Of a DNA stretch of 11,980 nt, positions 1 through 6,917 are shown in pieces. The notes beneath the pieces were generated by a model that saw only the letters and a list, made by a program, of their open reading frames with translations, ran no database searches and had not been told where the DNA came from. This stretch comes from Gammaproteobacteria bacterium (GTDB lineage Bacteria; Pseudomonadota; Gammaproteobacteria; SZUA-229): contig JAJRTD010000045.1 of the NCBI GenBank assembly GCA_024278435.1, positions 1-11,980 on the forward strand. Direction: 5' to 3'. The position numbers and the translations under genes are program-made. Within the stretch, counting starts at the first letter, position 1. Each line of letters begins with the position of its first letter.

Positions 1-940
1 CATAGTTAAAGCTGATATTGATATTACCGGCAATGCGCTGGTCAATATCGCCGTTAACGTAAACCTCTTCCATGTCTTTTACGCCGTCATATAATTTGTT
101 ACGCAGCTTCAGCAGGCGTTCGTTTTCTCCATGCATTTCCTCTTTGGCAATGCGGAAGGCCTCACCCATACCGACAATCTGGTGGGTTGCCAGGGTACCG
201 GAACGCATGCCGCGCTCATGGCCACCGCCGTGCATCTGTGCTTCCAGACGGATGCGTGGCTTTCTCTGTACATACAGGGCACCGATACCCTTGGGGCCGT
301 AAATTTTATGTGCGGAGAAGCTCATTAAATCAACCGGCAGCTGTTCCAGGTTGATATCCACTTTACCGGCACTCTGGGCGCCGTCGACATGGAAAATCAC
401 TTTTCTTTCACGGCAGATATTACCGATGGCCTCGATATCCTGGATAACACCGATTTCGTTGTTAACATGCATGATCGAAACCAGTACCGTGTCATCACGT
501 AATGCCGCTTTCAGCACATCAAGGTCAATCAGGCCGTTTTTCATCGGGTCGAGATAAGTCACTTCGTAACCTTCACGCTCCAGCTGGCGGCAGCTGTCCA
601 GAACCGCTTTATGTTCGGTTTTACAGGTAACGATGTGCTTGCCGCGTTTTTTATAAAAGTGTGCAATACCCTTGATGGCCAGGTTATCGGACTCGGTGGC
701 GCCGGAGGTAAAGATTATCTCCTTTGGATTGGCACCAACCAGGTCGGCAACCTGTTTGCGGGCCTTCTCTATAGCCGCTTCTGCGGTCCAGCCAAAACTG
801 TGGCTGCGAGAGGCAGGGTTGCCAAAATTACTTTCCGGACCCATATATTTAAGCATTTCAGTAACAACACGCTCATCGATGGGTGTGGTTGCTGAATAAT
901 CCAGGTAGATTGGCTTCTCGGCTATTGCTTGTACTGTCAC
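1..940 (-). CDS. iscS: Cysteine desulfurase IscS, C-terminus cut off by the window edge
   Basis: IscS is a PLP enzyme that takes sulfur from L-cysteine as a persulfide and passes it to the scaffold IscU and to tRNA thiolation. About 313 residues are visible. They include [10 protein letters not shown] near the N-terminus, the [13 protein letters not shown] block, [23 protein letters not shown], the PLP-lysine motif [12 protein letters not shown] (Lys212) and [12 protein letters not shown]. The frame leaves the window after SFNY, so the persulfide cysteine loop and about 90 residues are missing. I chose the GTG at 940 because AAGG lies 8 nt upstream (949-952); this gives an N-terminus [10 protein letters not shown], about six residues longer than the E. 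coli protein. Another in-frame GTG lies three codons upstream without a good ribosome site. Only 24 nt separate it from the NifS-like gene, so it is in the iscR operon. The closeness of the match to proteobacterial IscS makes the identity firm; iscU is expected just beyond the edge but is not seen. Confidence 0.97.
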   Translation of the reverse strand, partial: MTVQAIAEKPIYLDYSATTPIDERVVTEMLKYMGPESNFGNPASRSHSFGWTAEAAIEKARKQVADLVGANPKEIIFTSGATESDNLAIKGIAHFYKKRGKHIVTCKTEHKAVLDSCRQLEREGYEVTYLDPMKNGLIDLDVLKAALRDDTVLVSIMHVNNEIGVIQDIEAIGNICRERKVIFHVDGAQSAGKVDINLEQLPVDLMSFSAHKIYGPKGIGALYVQRKPRIRLEAQMHGGGHERGMRSGTLATHQIVGMGEAFRIAKEEMHGENERLLKLRNKLYDGVKDMEEVYVNGDIDQRIAGNINISFNY

Positions 941-947
941 TTCTTTC
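930..947 (-). repeat. Imperfect short direct repeat, copy at the iscS start
   Basis: This 18-bp stretch matches 2143-2160 at 15 of 18 positions by eye. On the minus strand it encodes the start of IscS (MTVQ, preceded in the same frame by KE). Together the two copies flank the NifS-like gene. It may be a duplication trace or chance; see findings. Confidence 0.45.
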
Positions 948-964
948 ACCTTATAAATAACACG

Positions 965-2119
965 TTAAACATTCGCAGCCATGACTGACGACTGTTGGTT
1001 GATTTCAATAATGTCACGCAATGCATTCAACAACGCATCAACATCAGACATTGTATTTGTTTTGCCAAAACTCACCCTTATGGCTGAGTCTGCCAGCGCG
1101 TCATCCACCTTCATGGCAGTTAACACATGGCTTGGCCCTGTTTTTCCACTGGTACACGCGGAGCCACTGGACACCGCAATGGCTTTTCTGTCCAGCTGCA
1201 TCAGCAGGGTTTCGCCGCTAAATCCGGCAACACCAAACTGTACCGTATTCGGCAAGCGCTCCGCCTCTTCTGCAAACACGGTTACCGCTGTAAACTTTTT
1301 CAGCCCTGCTTGCAGGGCATCACGCAGCGCCCGTAACTGCCGGCCGCGTGTCTCTAATTCTGCACTGGCCAGTTCAGCCGCCTTGCCGAAGCCGACGATG
1401 GCCGCTACATTTTCGGTACCGGCACGTAAATTCTTTTCCTGCGATCCGCCAAACTGTATTTTTTCTATGGGCAGATACTTGTCAATAACCAGGGCTCCCA
1501 CCCCGGTCGGCCCGTACAGTTTGTGCGCCGAAAGCGTCATGGCATGTACGCCGCTTTCAATAAAATTCAAGCCGATTTTACCTGCCGCCTGTGAGGCATC
1601 GGTATGAAAAAAACAGCCCTGCTGGCGGGCATATTCAACCAGTGGCGCCAGCTGCTGTATGGCGCCGGTTTCATTATTGGCCGCCATTACCGATATCAGC
1701 GCGGTTGCCGGGCCGGTTGCCTGTTGCAGCGCAGTCAGGTCAACACAGCCGTTGCTATCGACCGCAATTTTATCGACTGCCAGCGGCAGATGCTGCGCCG
1801 GTTCCAGCAGCGACATATGCTCAATGGCGCTGATCGCAATACGGGCATCCGCTTTTTTCTTTAGCTGCTGCCGGCTGAAGCCAAACAGCAGCAGGTTGTT
1901 TGATTCGGTGCCACCGCTGGTAAAAATAACCTGCTCTGCCCTTGCCCCGACAAGCCGGGCCACCGACTCTCTTGCCTGCTCGATGGCATCTTTCTGCAAG
2001 CGTCCAAAACGGTGTACGCTTGAAGGGTTGCCGCAAACATGTCCCATAAAAGGCAACATGGCCTGCAGGACATTTTCATCCAGAGCGGTTGTTGCGTTAT
2101 TGTCCAGGTATACAGCCAT
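965..2119 (-). CDS. Second cysteine desulfurase, NifS/IscS family, inserted between iscR and iscS
   Basis: This is a complete 384-residue class V PLP enzyme predicted to release sulfur from cysteine. Visible motifs in order: MAVYLDNNATT at the N-terminus, CGNPSSVHRFGR (29-40), TSGGTESNN (68-75), the PLP-stacking His in AIEH (His101), NNETGAIQ (148-155), HTDASQAAGK (172-181), PLP Lys200 in SAHKLYGPTG, RAGTENV (232-238), and the persulfide Cys322 in SSGSACTSG followed by PSHVL. All catalytic residues are present, so nothing suggests decay. The short DNNATT N-terminus and the overall length resemble NifS and related desulfurases more than the neighbouring IscS, from which it is clearly diverged. 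It starts 19 nt after iscR and ends 24 nt before iscS, so it should be co-transcribed and under IscR control. The purine-rich stretch GAGAAGG precedes the ATG. Whether it serves IscU, another acceptor, or a separate sulfur pathway cannot be read from the sequence. Confidence 0.93.
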   Translation of the reverse strand: MAVYLDNNATTALDENVLQAMLPFMGHVCGNPSSVHRFGRLQKDAIEQARESVARLVGARAEQVIFTSGGTESNNLLLFGFSRQQLKKKADARIAISAIEHMSLLEPAQHLPLAVDKIAVDSNGCVDLTALQQATGPATALISVMAANNETGAIQQLAPLVEYARQQGCFFHTDASQAAGKIGLNFIESGVHAMTLSAHKLYGPTGVGALVIDKYLPIEKIQFGGSQEKNLRAGTENVAAIVGFGKAAELASAELETRGRQLRALRDALQAGLKKFTAVTVFAEEAERLPNTVQFGVAGFSGETLLMQLDRKAIAVSSGSACTSGKTGPSHVLTAMKVDDALADSAIRVSFGKTNTMSDVDALLNALRDIIEINQQSSVMAANV

Positions 2120-2138
2120 TGCCTTCTCTATACCGGCA

Positions 2139-2585
2139 TTACTGTACCGTCACCTCTTCCTGCCGGGACTGTACTTCGGTCACTGTGTCCTGTTTCATAA
2201 TCTCTGATAGCGTTATGCCATCGAGGAAAGTACGGATTTCATTACTCAGCTCCTGCCAGAGATCATGGGTCAGACACTGATAGTCACCGTGGCAACCACC
2301 ATCGTCACCGCAGTCAACAACCTTGCAGGCTTCATCAACAGCAAGGATAATATCGGAGACGCTGACTTCATCCACACCGTTCTTAAGTGTATAACCACCA
2401 CCGGGGCCGCGGGTGCTGCAGACAATCTCATTCCGGCGCAGCTTGGCAAACAGCTGCTCCAGGTAGGACAGTGAAATATTCTGACGCTCAGAAATCGCCG
2501 CCAGGGAAACCGGTCCCTTGTCCTGGTGCAATGCCAGGTCCAGTACTGCAGTTACCGCGTAACGACCTTTTGTGGTTAAACGCAT
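2139..2585 (-). CDS. iscR: Fe-S cluster-sensing transcriptional regulator IscR (Rrf2 family)
   Basis: IscR is an Rrf2-type winged-helix regulator that binds a [2Fe-2S] cluster; the holo form represses the isc operon, and the apo form can act at other promoters. The 148-residue product begins MRLTTKGRYAVTAVLDLAL and contains the recognition-helix region SLSYLEQLFAKLRRNEIV, the wing RGPGGGYTL (59-67), and the cluster ligands Cys92, Cys98, Cys104 and His107, at the same numbers as in E. coli IscR. An additional Cys87 is present. The C-terminal part contains LTHDLWQEL and ITLSEIM, also typical. It is the first gene of the operon and its own promoter carries two matching operators, so autorepression is likely. 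The ATG is preceded by GAG at a spacing of 8 nt. The last residues, EEVTVQ, resemble the start of IscS (see findings). Identity is secure. Confidence 0.97.
   Translation of the reverse strand: MRLTTKGRYAVTAVLDLALHQDKGPVSLAAISERQNISLSYLEQLFAKLRRNEIVCSTRGPGGGYTLKNGVDEVSVSDIILAVDEACKVVDCGDDGGCHGDYQCLTHDLWQELSNEIRTFLDGITLSEIMKQDTVTEVQSRQEEVTVQ
2143..2160 (-). repeat. Imperfect short direct repeat, copy at the iscR end
   Basis: This is the partner of the 930-947 copy. On the minus strand it encodes the EEVTVQ tail of IscR. The sequence similarity is visible directly, but its origin is uncertain because the stretch is short. Confidence 0.45.
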
Positions 2586-2615
2586 ATCAATTACTCATGA
2601 AAGTTCAATCACGCA

Positions 2616-2645
2616 ATTTTACTTAAACCCGACTAATTTAGTCAA
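2616..2645 (-). promoter_or_regulatory. Sigma70-type promoter of the iscR operon
   Basis: Read on the minus strand, a -35 box TTGACT (2640-2645) and a -10 box TAAAAT (2616-2621) are separated by 18 nt. Transcription should begin near 2609, giving a short leader before the iscR ATG at 2585. The -35 box lies inside IscR operator 1, so IscR bound there would block polymerase. The match to consensus is good and the position fits; the start site itself is inferred. Confidence 0.75.
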
Positions 2646-2649
2646 GTAT
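2625..2649 (-). promoter_or_regulatory. IscR operator 1 (type-1-like site overlapping the -35 box)
   Basis: The minus strand shows ATACTT, then the dyad core GACTAAATTAGTC, then GGG. This fits the known type-1 IscR motif, which has GACT and AGTC half-sites around an A/T-rich centre, flanked by ATA on one side. The core dyad is nearly perfect. It covers the -35 hexamer of the iscR promoter, as expected for repression by cluster-bound IscR. The site is recognised from the known motif and not measured. Confidence 0.82.
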
Positions 2650-2650
2650 T

Positions 2651-2675
2651 ATTTCCGAGTGATTTAGTCAGGTAT
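2651..2675 (-). promoter_or_regulatory. IscR operator 2 (type-1-like, upstream of the promoter)
   Basis: The minus strand shows ATACCT, then GACTAAATCACTC, then GGAAAT. It has the same layout as operator 1, with one half-site weaker (ACTC in place of AGTC). Its centre lies 26 bp upstream of the centre of operator 1, between two and three helical turns, so both dimers could bind side by side. Paired type-1 sites also occur at the E. coli iscR promoter. Confidence 0.72.
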
Positions 2676-2734
2676 TACTTAGGTGATATATAAAGCAGGA
2701 AATCATCATTACAAGCGGGCATTTAAAAACTTAT

Positions 2735-2906
2735 TTGCCGCAGGTGAACGCAGATAAAAGCCTTTAATTTGTACCTGTCATCATGAGCGAAGCCGAAGGA
2801 TCCTGAAGCCCGGGTATCTCAACAGAGACCAAGATCCTTCGACTCCACTGCGCTCCGCTCAGGATGACAGCATGAAGGTTTTATCGGTGTTTATCTGCGG
2901 CGAAAA
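2735..2906. repeat. Nested inverted-repeat intergenic element (REP/MITE-like)
   Basis: Two levels of symmetry are visible. The inner arms start CTGTCATCATGAGCGAAGC at 2775 and, on the opposite strand from 2870, CTGTCATCCTGAGCGGAGC; both then lead into CGAAGGATC near the centre. The right arm carries about 10 extra bases (GCAGTGGAGT) between these blocks. The outer arms are GCCGCAGGTGAAC (from 2737) and, from 2901 on the opposite strand, GCCGCAGATAAAC. The middle, about 2804-2831, is not symmetric. No reading frame is present. Arms of the CTGTCATCCTGAGCG...CGAAGGATC kind are known to me as dispersed intergenic repeats in diverse bacteria. It fills the gap between the cysE stop and the iscR promoter, and as RNA it would form a long hairpin that could protect the cysE transcript end or stop transcription. 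It lacks a long T-run. Confidence 0.8.
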
Positions 2907-2912
2907 AACGCT

Positions 2913-3695
2913 TTAATTGGTTTCGATCTTCTCAACTTCGTCAGTAGCGTCCGAAGCGCTGGTCGAAATCGTGCATGAGCCCAGATCCGGCAGCTTTTCA
3001 ACGTCAATTTCAGCACCAAACTGCTTCAGCGCACCGCACATGGTCTCCATTTTCTCATCCATGGCATGGATATGGTCCAGCATTTTGTTAATGGCGGTCG
3101 CCACCGGGTCCGGCGCATCACGTGTCGCGCCGTAGGCATCAAAGCCCATTTTCTGCGCGATATTATGCCGCTTCTCCTCGGCATCATCCTGGTGATGAAT
3201 CACCCGCCCCGGCACCCCGACCACCGTGGAATGCTGCTCTACATCCTTGGTTACCACGGCATTGGAACCGATGCGCACGCCTTCCGACAGGGTAATCGGG
3301 CCCAGCACCTTGGCCCCGGCACCGACAACGACATTATTCTGCAGGGTCGGGTGCCGTTTGCCGGAACGCCAGCTGGTACCGCCCAGGGTAACGCCGTGGT
3401 ACAGGGTGCAGTCGTCCCCGATATGGGCGGTTTCACCGATAACAACGCCCATGCCGTGGTCGATAAAAAAACGCTGGCCGATGGTTGCCCCGGGATGGAT
3501 CTCAATACCGGTAAACCAGCGGGAAAAATGCGCAAACCAGCGCGCCAGCCAGCGTAAGCCGAGGTTCCATAAAAAATGGTTGAAACGGTGAAAGATCACC
3601 GCATGCACCCCGGGGTAACAGGTAATGACTTCCCAGGTATTCCTGGCTGCGGGGTCGCGGTCAAAGACGCATCTTATATCTTCACGAATACTGAT
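2913..3695 (-). CDS. cysE: Serine O-acetyltransferase CysE, apparently with a non-standard start codon
   Basis: CysE makes O-acetylserine from serine and acetyl-CoA, the first step of cysteine synthesis. The left-handed beta-helix hexapeptide repeats run from IHPGATIG through VVTKDV. The catalytic Asp-His is in [13 protein letters not shown] (Asp79, His80 counted from 3695), and the second His in GKRHPTL (His115). A C-terminal extension after VPGRVI is usual in this short (EpsC-like) subtype. The only ordinary start is a GTG at 3608, giving 231 residues, but the typical family N-terminus [18 protein letters not shown] and [10 protein letters not shown] lies in frame upstream. No ATG, GTG or TTG occurs between it and the in-frame stop further upstream. 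AGAGG sits 8 nt before an ATC at 3695, giving about 260 residues; ATT at 3689 is the alternative. The gene lies upstream of iscR, supplying the cysteine route that feeds the desulfurases. Function is certain and the start is not. Confidence 0.9.
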   Translation of the reverse strand: MSIREDIRCVFDRDPAARNTWEVITCYPGVHAVIFHRFNHFLWNLGLRWLARWFAHFSRWFTGIEIHPGATIGQRFFIDHGMGVVIGETAHIGDDCTLYHGVTLGGTSWRSGKRHPTLQNNVVVGAGAKVLGPITLSEGVRIGSNAVVTKDVEQHSTVVGVPGRVIHHQDDAEEKRHNIAQKMGFDAYGATRDAPDPVATAINKMLDHIHAMDEKMETMCGALKQFGAEIDVEKLPDLGSCTISTSASDATDEVEKIETN

Positions 3696-3725
3696 TGGTT
3701 TTTCCTCTGAATGAACGGCCGGATT

Positions 3726-3731
3726 ATTATA
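3726..3731 (-). promoter_or_regulatory. Probable -10 box of a cysE promoter
   Basis: The minus strand carries a perfect TATAAT, about 30 nt upstream of the proposed cysE start. No convincing -35 hexamer is seen at 15-18 nt, where the sequence is A-rich. It would allow cysE to be transcribed separately from the DUF2797 gene, whose stop is at 3782. Confidence 0.45.
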
Positions 3732-3781
3732 GCTGCCTGTATTTTAACAGTTTTTATTTAACGCATAACACTGTAGACATA

Positions 3782-4615
3782 TTAAACGAAATCAACAGTT
3801 AAGTTATACCCGGAAAACTTACGGATATTCAGCACGCCGCTATCAAGCAGCAGGTACTGGCCCTTGATACCCGTCAGCCGGCCTTCAATTTCAGGCATTT
3901 TGTCAAAATTCAGTGATTTCACTTTTTCCGGGTATTCAACTACCGGGAAGCGGATTTCAACAGGCTCTTCATCAAGTCGCTCGATGGCTGCCGCATCCTG
4001 CTGTTGCTGTATCGCCTCAATTTCCGCACTACAGGTTTCCAGCAGCTCATCACGAACAGCTTTCAGATCCTGTGATTCCGCCTCGCCTTTCAGCATTTTG
4101 CGCCAGTCTGTGCGATCGGAGATATGCTGCTTTAACGCCACCTCGATCAAGCCTGACTGCAGCAGGTTTGCCACCCGGAAAACCGGTAGTGCCTGGGTTG
4201 CGCCCTGGTCGATCCAGCGTGTCGGCAGCTGGGTTTCCCGGGTGATACCAACCTTGATGCCGGACGAGTTGGCCAGGTAGACATAATGCGGCCGGAAACA
4301 GTGTTCTTCACCCCACTTCGGCTCACGGCAGGTACCCTGTGCGTAGTGACAGGTTTCCGGCTTCATAATGCACATGTCACAGGCGGCCAGGCTGCGAAAA
4401 CAGGGATAGCAGTAACCCTGTGAAAAACTTTTACTGGTTTTTCGGCCACAGGCAATGCAGTTAATCTGCTGGTGATAACTTAGTTTTACGGTTTCACCAA
4501 TATGTTCATTCAACGGCAGCAACTTTTCACCGATGGGCAACTGATACTGAACAGGCTGATCCTGAGCAGGATCACCAAGCGTGGATTGCATTTTTAAAAT
4601 ATTTCCCGTCATCAT
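3782..4615 (-). CDS. DUF2797 family protein with cysteine-rich N-terminal part
   Basis: This 277-residue protein resembles the uncharacterised DUF2797 family. The visible layout has three parts. A metal-site-like region comes first: CIACG (Cys53, Cys56), YCYPC (Cys69, Cys72), CDMC (Cys79, Cys82), then Cys89, Cys96 and Cys106. A central block HYVYLANSSGIKVGIT...TRWIDQGA (110-139) follows. The last part has IEVALKQHISDRTDWRKML (157-175) and a C-terminal beta-rich part ending GYNLTVDFV. The paired CxxC motifs suggest zinc or Fe-S binding, which fits the neighbourhood but is inference. The central block has the spacing of a GIY-YIG-like fold (see findings). No signal peptide is seen, so it is likely cytoplasmic. 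It starts 9 nt after the aminotransferase stop, with GGA just upstream of tandem ATGs; the second ATG is equally possible. The two genes are probably co-transcribed. No function is established. Confidence 0.82.
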   Translation of the reverse strand: MMTGNILKMQSTLGDPAQDQPVQYQLPIGEKLLPLNEHIGETVKLSYHQQINCIACGRKTSKSFSQGYCYPCFRSLAACDMCIMKPETCHYAQGTCREPKWGEEHCFRPHYVYLANSSGIKVGITRETQLPTRWIDQGATQALPVFRVANLLQSGLIEVALKQHISDRTDWRKMLKGEAESQDLKAVRDELLETCSAEIEAIQQQQDAAAIERLDEEPVEIRFPVVEYPEKVKSLNFDKMPEIEGRLTGIKGQYLLLDSGVLNIRKFSGYNLTVDFV

Positions 4616-4624
4616 TTTTCCAGA

Positions 4625-5797
4625 TCAACTACCCTGCGTTATAAAGTCTGCAATCTTATCAACTGCCTGCTCCAGCTGTTCAAGTGATTGCGTATAGGCA
4701 AATCGACAGTATTTATTCGCCCGGTACTGGCCAAAATCAATCCCCGGAGTCAGGGCCACGCCCTGCTTCTCCAACAACAGTTTCACCCAGCTGAAACTGT
4801 CATCGGTAAAGCGCTCACAATTGGCATAAATATAAAACGCACCCTGTGGCTTGACCGTGATTTCAAAACCCAGCTGCTGCAATGCCGGCAACAGGAAATC
4901 ACGACGGCGTTTAAATTCATCCCGGCGCCGGTCCAGTTCTACCTGGGTCTCGGCCTTCAGGGCCTGCAGGGCTGCGTACTGTGAAATAGTCGGCGGCGCC
5001 AGGTAAAGATTCTGGGCGATACGGTCAATGCTGTCGACATAGAATTCCGGCACTACCATCCAGCCGATGCGCCAGCCGGTCATGCCAAAATATTTTGAAA
5101 AACTGTTAATAACAAAACATTCATCCGACAGTTGCAGCGCGCTGTAATCTTCAACATCATAAACCAGCCCCTGGTAGATCTCGTCAACGATCAGGCGCCC
5201 GCCTTTCTGCGCCACCTGCTGACACAGTTCAGCCAGCTGTTTTGCCGGCAGCAGCGTGCCTGTGGGATTGGAAGGGGTTGCAACCAGTGCGGCACGGCTT
5301 CTGTCGTTCCAGTATTTTTCAACCAGTTTGGCATTCAACTGGTAAGCGGTATCGGCAGCAACAGGAACTGCCACCGCTTCTGAAGCAAGAATCTGCGCAA
5401 TATTGCGATTACAGGGATAACCCGGATCAGCCAGCAATACATTGTCACCAGCATCCAGCAAACAGGCAATGGCCAGTTGCAGAGCACCCGAAGCGCCCGG
5501 CGTTACAATAATGCGCTGCGGGTCGATATGAGCAGAAAATTTCCTGTCATAATAATCCGCGATTGCCTGGCGCAGTTCGGTCAGGCCCATGGCCGGTGTA
5601 TAATGGGTTTTATACTGATTTAACGCTTCAATGCCGGCATTGATAATACTGTCCGTCGTGGCAAAATCCGGCTCACCGATTTCAAGATGATAAATACTTC
5701 TTCCCTGTGCACTCAGGGCTTTGGCACGCGCCAGAATATCCATAACGTAAAAAGGACTTAACGCTTTAGAACGGTTTGACAATTTCTGCTGTGTCAC
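4625..5797 (-). CDS. PLP-dependent class I/II aminotransferase, substrate unknown
   Basis: This complete 390-residue fold-type I aminotransferase is expected to move an amino group between an amino acid and a 2-oxo acid in the cytoplasm. Visible residues: LEIGEPDF (38-45), HYTPAMGLTELR (65-76), TPGASGALQLAI (99-110), ADPGYPCN (123-130), PSNPTG with Asn177, the PLP-ring Asp205 in IVDEIYQG, the Schiff-base Lys235 in SFSKYFGMTGWRIGW, and the carboxylate-binding Arg365 in YCRFAYT. The sequence resembles the broad AspC-like (subgroup I-gamma) enzymes; the substrate cannot be told from it. The start is a GTG at 5797 with no clear Shine-Dalgarno sequence; the next Met (residue 19) would remove the usual N-terminus. 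It is divergent from the M23 peptidase gene, with 110 bp between them, and leads directly into the DUF2797 gene. Confidence 0.93.
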   Translation of the reverse strand: MTQQKLSNRSKALSPFYVMDILARAKALSAQGRSIYHLEIGEPDFATTDSIINAGIEALNQYKTHYTPAMGLTELRQAIADYYDRKFSAHIDPQRIIVTPGASGALQLAIACLLDAGDNVLLADPGYPCNRNIAQILASEAVAVPVAADTAYQLNAKLVEKYWNDRSRAALVATPSNPTGTLLPAKQLAELCQQVAQKGGRLIVDEIYQGLVYDVEDYSALQLSDECFVINSFSKYFGMTGWRIGWMVVPEFYVDSIDRIAQNLYLAPPTISQYAALQALKAETQVELDRRRDEFKRRRDFLLPALQQLGFEITVKPQGAFYIYANCERFTDDSFSWVKLLLEKQGVALTPGIDFGQYRANKYCRFAYTQSLEQLEQAVDKIADFITQGS

Positions 5798-5820
5798 TGC
5801 TATGGAGAATACTGTTATTA

Positions 5821-5849
5821 TTGATTTAGTCTGCAGTGCATTCTACACT
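5821..5849 (+). promoter_or_regulatory. Sigma70-type promoter for the M23 peptidase gene
   Basis: TTGATT (5821-5826) and TACACT (5844-5849) are separated by exactly 17 nt. Transcription would begin near 5856 with a leader of about 50 nt. The leader has no strong Shine-Dalgarno sequence before the ATG at 5908. A matching promoter for the divergent aminotransferase gene was not convincing. Confidence 0.6.
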
Positions 5850-5907
5850 GAGAACCACAATATACTGTGATTAATTTCATTAACGGATTTATTTCCCGGC
5901 AACACTC

Positions 5908-6783
5908 ATGACCAAACACCTACTGATATTTCTGCGTTATTACCTGGTTTTCTTCACCCTGGGCACCAGTTTCAGTGCCTACGCTTTGCCCGAGCAGGAA
6001 CTGGTACCCGGCGGTATCGCCCTGCTGAAATTACCCGGTTACAAACCGGAGACGAAAGTTTATTTCAACGATAAACGCATCGCCGTTTTCCCCTATGGGG
6101 AGAGCTGGGTCGCCATGGCCGGCATCGGGCTGAAGACAAAACCCGGGGATTACGAATTTTCCATCCGCCAGGCGGACGGACTGAGTCTGAATACCAAAGT
6201 AACGGTGAAGTACAAAAAGTATGAAGAACAGCACCTGACCATTAAAAACAAGCGCAAGGTCAACCCGAACAAGGATGACAGCAAGCGAATTGCGGCCGAA
6301 AGCCAGCGTAAGAAAAAAGCCAAACGCCAGTTCACTGACACCACGCCGAAAGTGGATTTTATCTGGCCGGTCACCGGCCGCATCAGCAGTATTTTCGGTT
6401 TACGGCGATTCTTTAATGATCAGGAGCGCAGTCCGCATAACGGTCTTGATATCGCTGCGGCCGAAGGTACACCGGTCAGGGCAACTGCCAGTGGCAAGGT
6501 CATTGAATCCGGTGATTTCTTTTTCAGCGGTAATATGATTTTTCTCGACCACGGCCAGGGCATCATTACCCTGTACGCCCATTTAAGTGAAATCGATGTC
6601 AAGCCGGGCGACGTGGTAAAACAGGGTGATATTATCGGCAAGGTTGGCCAGACCGGTCGGGTTACCGGCCCTCACCTGCATTTTGCAGTCATCGCCAACC
6701 AGGTACTGATCGATCCGGTTTTAATGTTACCCAAAGATGGCAACCCGATTATTGCCTCTTCACCGGAAAAATTGGCAAAATAA
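5908..6783 (+). CDS. Secreted M23 family (LytM-type) peptidase
   Basis: This 291-residue protein is predicted to cut peptide cross-links of peptidoglycan in the periplasm. A signal peptide is visible: a hydrophobic stretch at about 5-24 with probable cleavage after SAYA (26). Residues 27-105 form a beta-rich domain (ELVPGGIALLKLPG, PGDYEFSI) often found ahead of this type of M23 domain. A very basic linker at about 112-142 (KNKRK, RKKKAKR) may bind the anionic wall. The M23 domain starts at FIWPVTGRISSIFG (151-164). The zinc ligands are His177 and Asp181 in HNGLD and His258 in HLH. The catalytic histidines are His225 (YAHLS) and His256. All are present, so it should be active and is not a degenerate LytM activator. 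It stands alone between a divergent aminotransferase gene and infA, with no obvious partner. Confidence 0.93.
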   Translation: MTKHLLIFLRYYLVFFTLGTSFSAYALPEQELVPGGIALLKLPGYKPETKVYFNDKRIAVFPYGESWVAMAGIGLKTKPGDYEFSIRQADGLSLNTKVTVKYKKYEEQHLTIKNKRKVNPNKDDSKRIAAESQRKKKAKRQFTDTTPKVDFIWPVTGRISSIFGLRRFFNDQERSPHNGLDIAAAEGTPVRATASGKVIESGDFFFSGNMIFLDHGQGIITLYAHLSEIDVKPGDVVKQGDIIGKVGQTGRVTGPHLHFAVIANQVLIDPVLMLPKDGNPIIASSPEKLAK

Positions 6784-6786
6784 GCC

Positions 6787-6815
6787 ATTAATCGCTAAAA
6801 AAACTTGCGATTAAT
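6787..6815 (+). terminator. Stem-loop after the M23 peptidase gene, possible weak terminator
   Basis: ATTAATCGC (6787-6795) and GCGATTAAT (6807-6815) form a perfect 9-bp inverted repeat with an 11-nt A-rich loop, 4 nt after the stop codon. The stem is A/T-rich and no T-run follows, so strong intrinsic termination is doubtful. It may instead stabilise the transcript end. The rest of the gap to infA holds no promoter that I can assign with confidence. Confidence 0.4.
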
Positions 6816-6917
6816 ATCAAAACAACGATAATTGCGCATCATTACAAAAAGTCAGTTTTGCGTGTGTCTGAATTAGCGTAGCGACTGTGTATTTTCACCC
6901 AACTAGATTATCAATTT

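Noticed and set aside
981..2207. Long plus-strand open frames (208 and 182 codons) opposite the NifS-like gene
   Set aside because: They are antisense shadows of a well-conserved enzyme, show no recognisable family, and have low-complexity Ser/Ala/Pro-rich translations.
3066..3591. Plus-strand open frames opposite cysE
   Set aside because: The minus-strand frame is an unmistakable acetyltransferase; the antisense frames have no family features or ribosome site.
3606..3608. GTG as the true cysE start, giving a 231-residue protein
   Set aside because: Typical family sequence continues in frame upstream for about 29 codons and no ribosome site precedes this GTG.
6787..6815. Strong intrinsic terminator after the M23 gene
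   Set aside because: The stem is A/T-rich and no T-run follows, so it is listed only as a possible weak terminator or stabilising hairpin.
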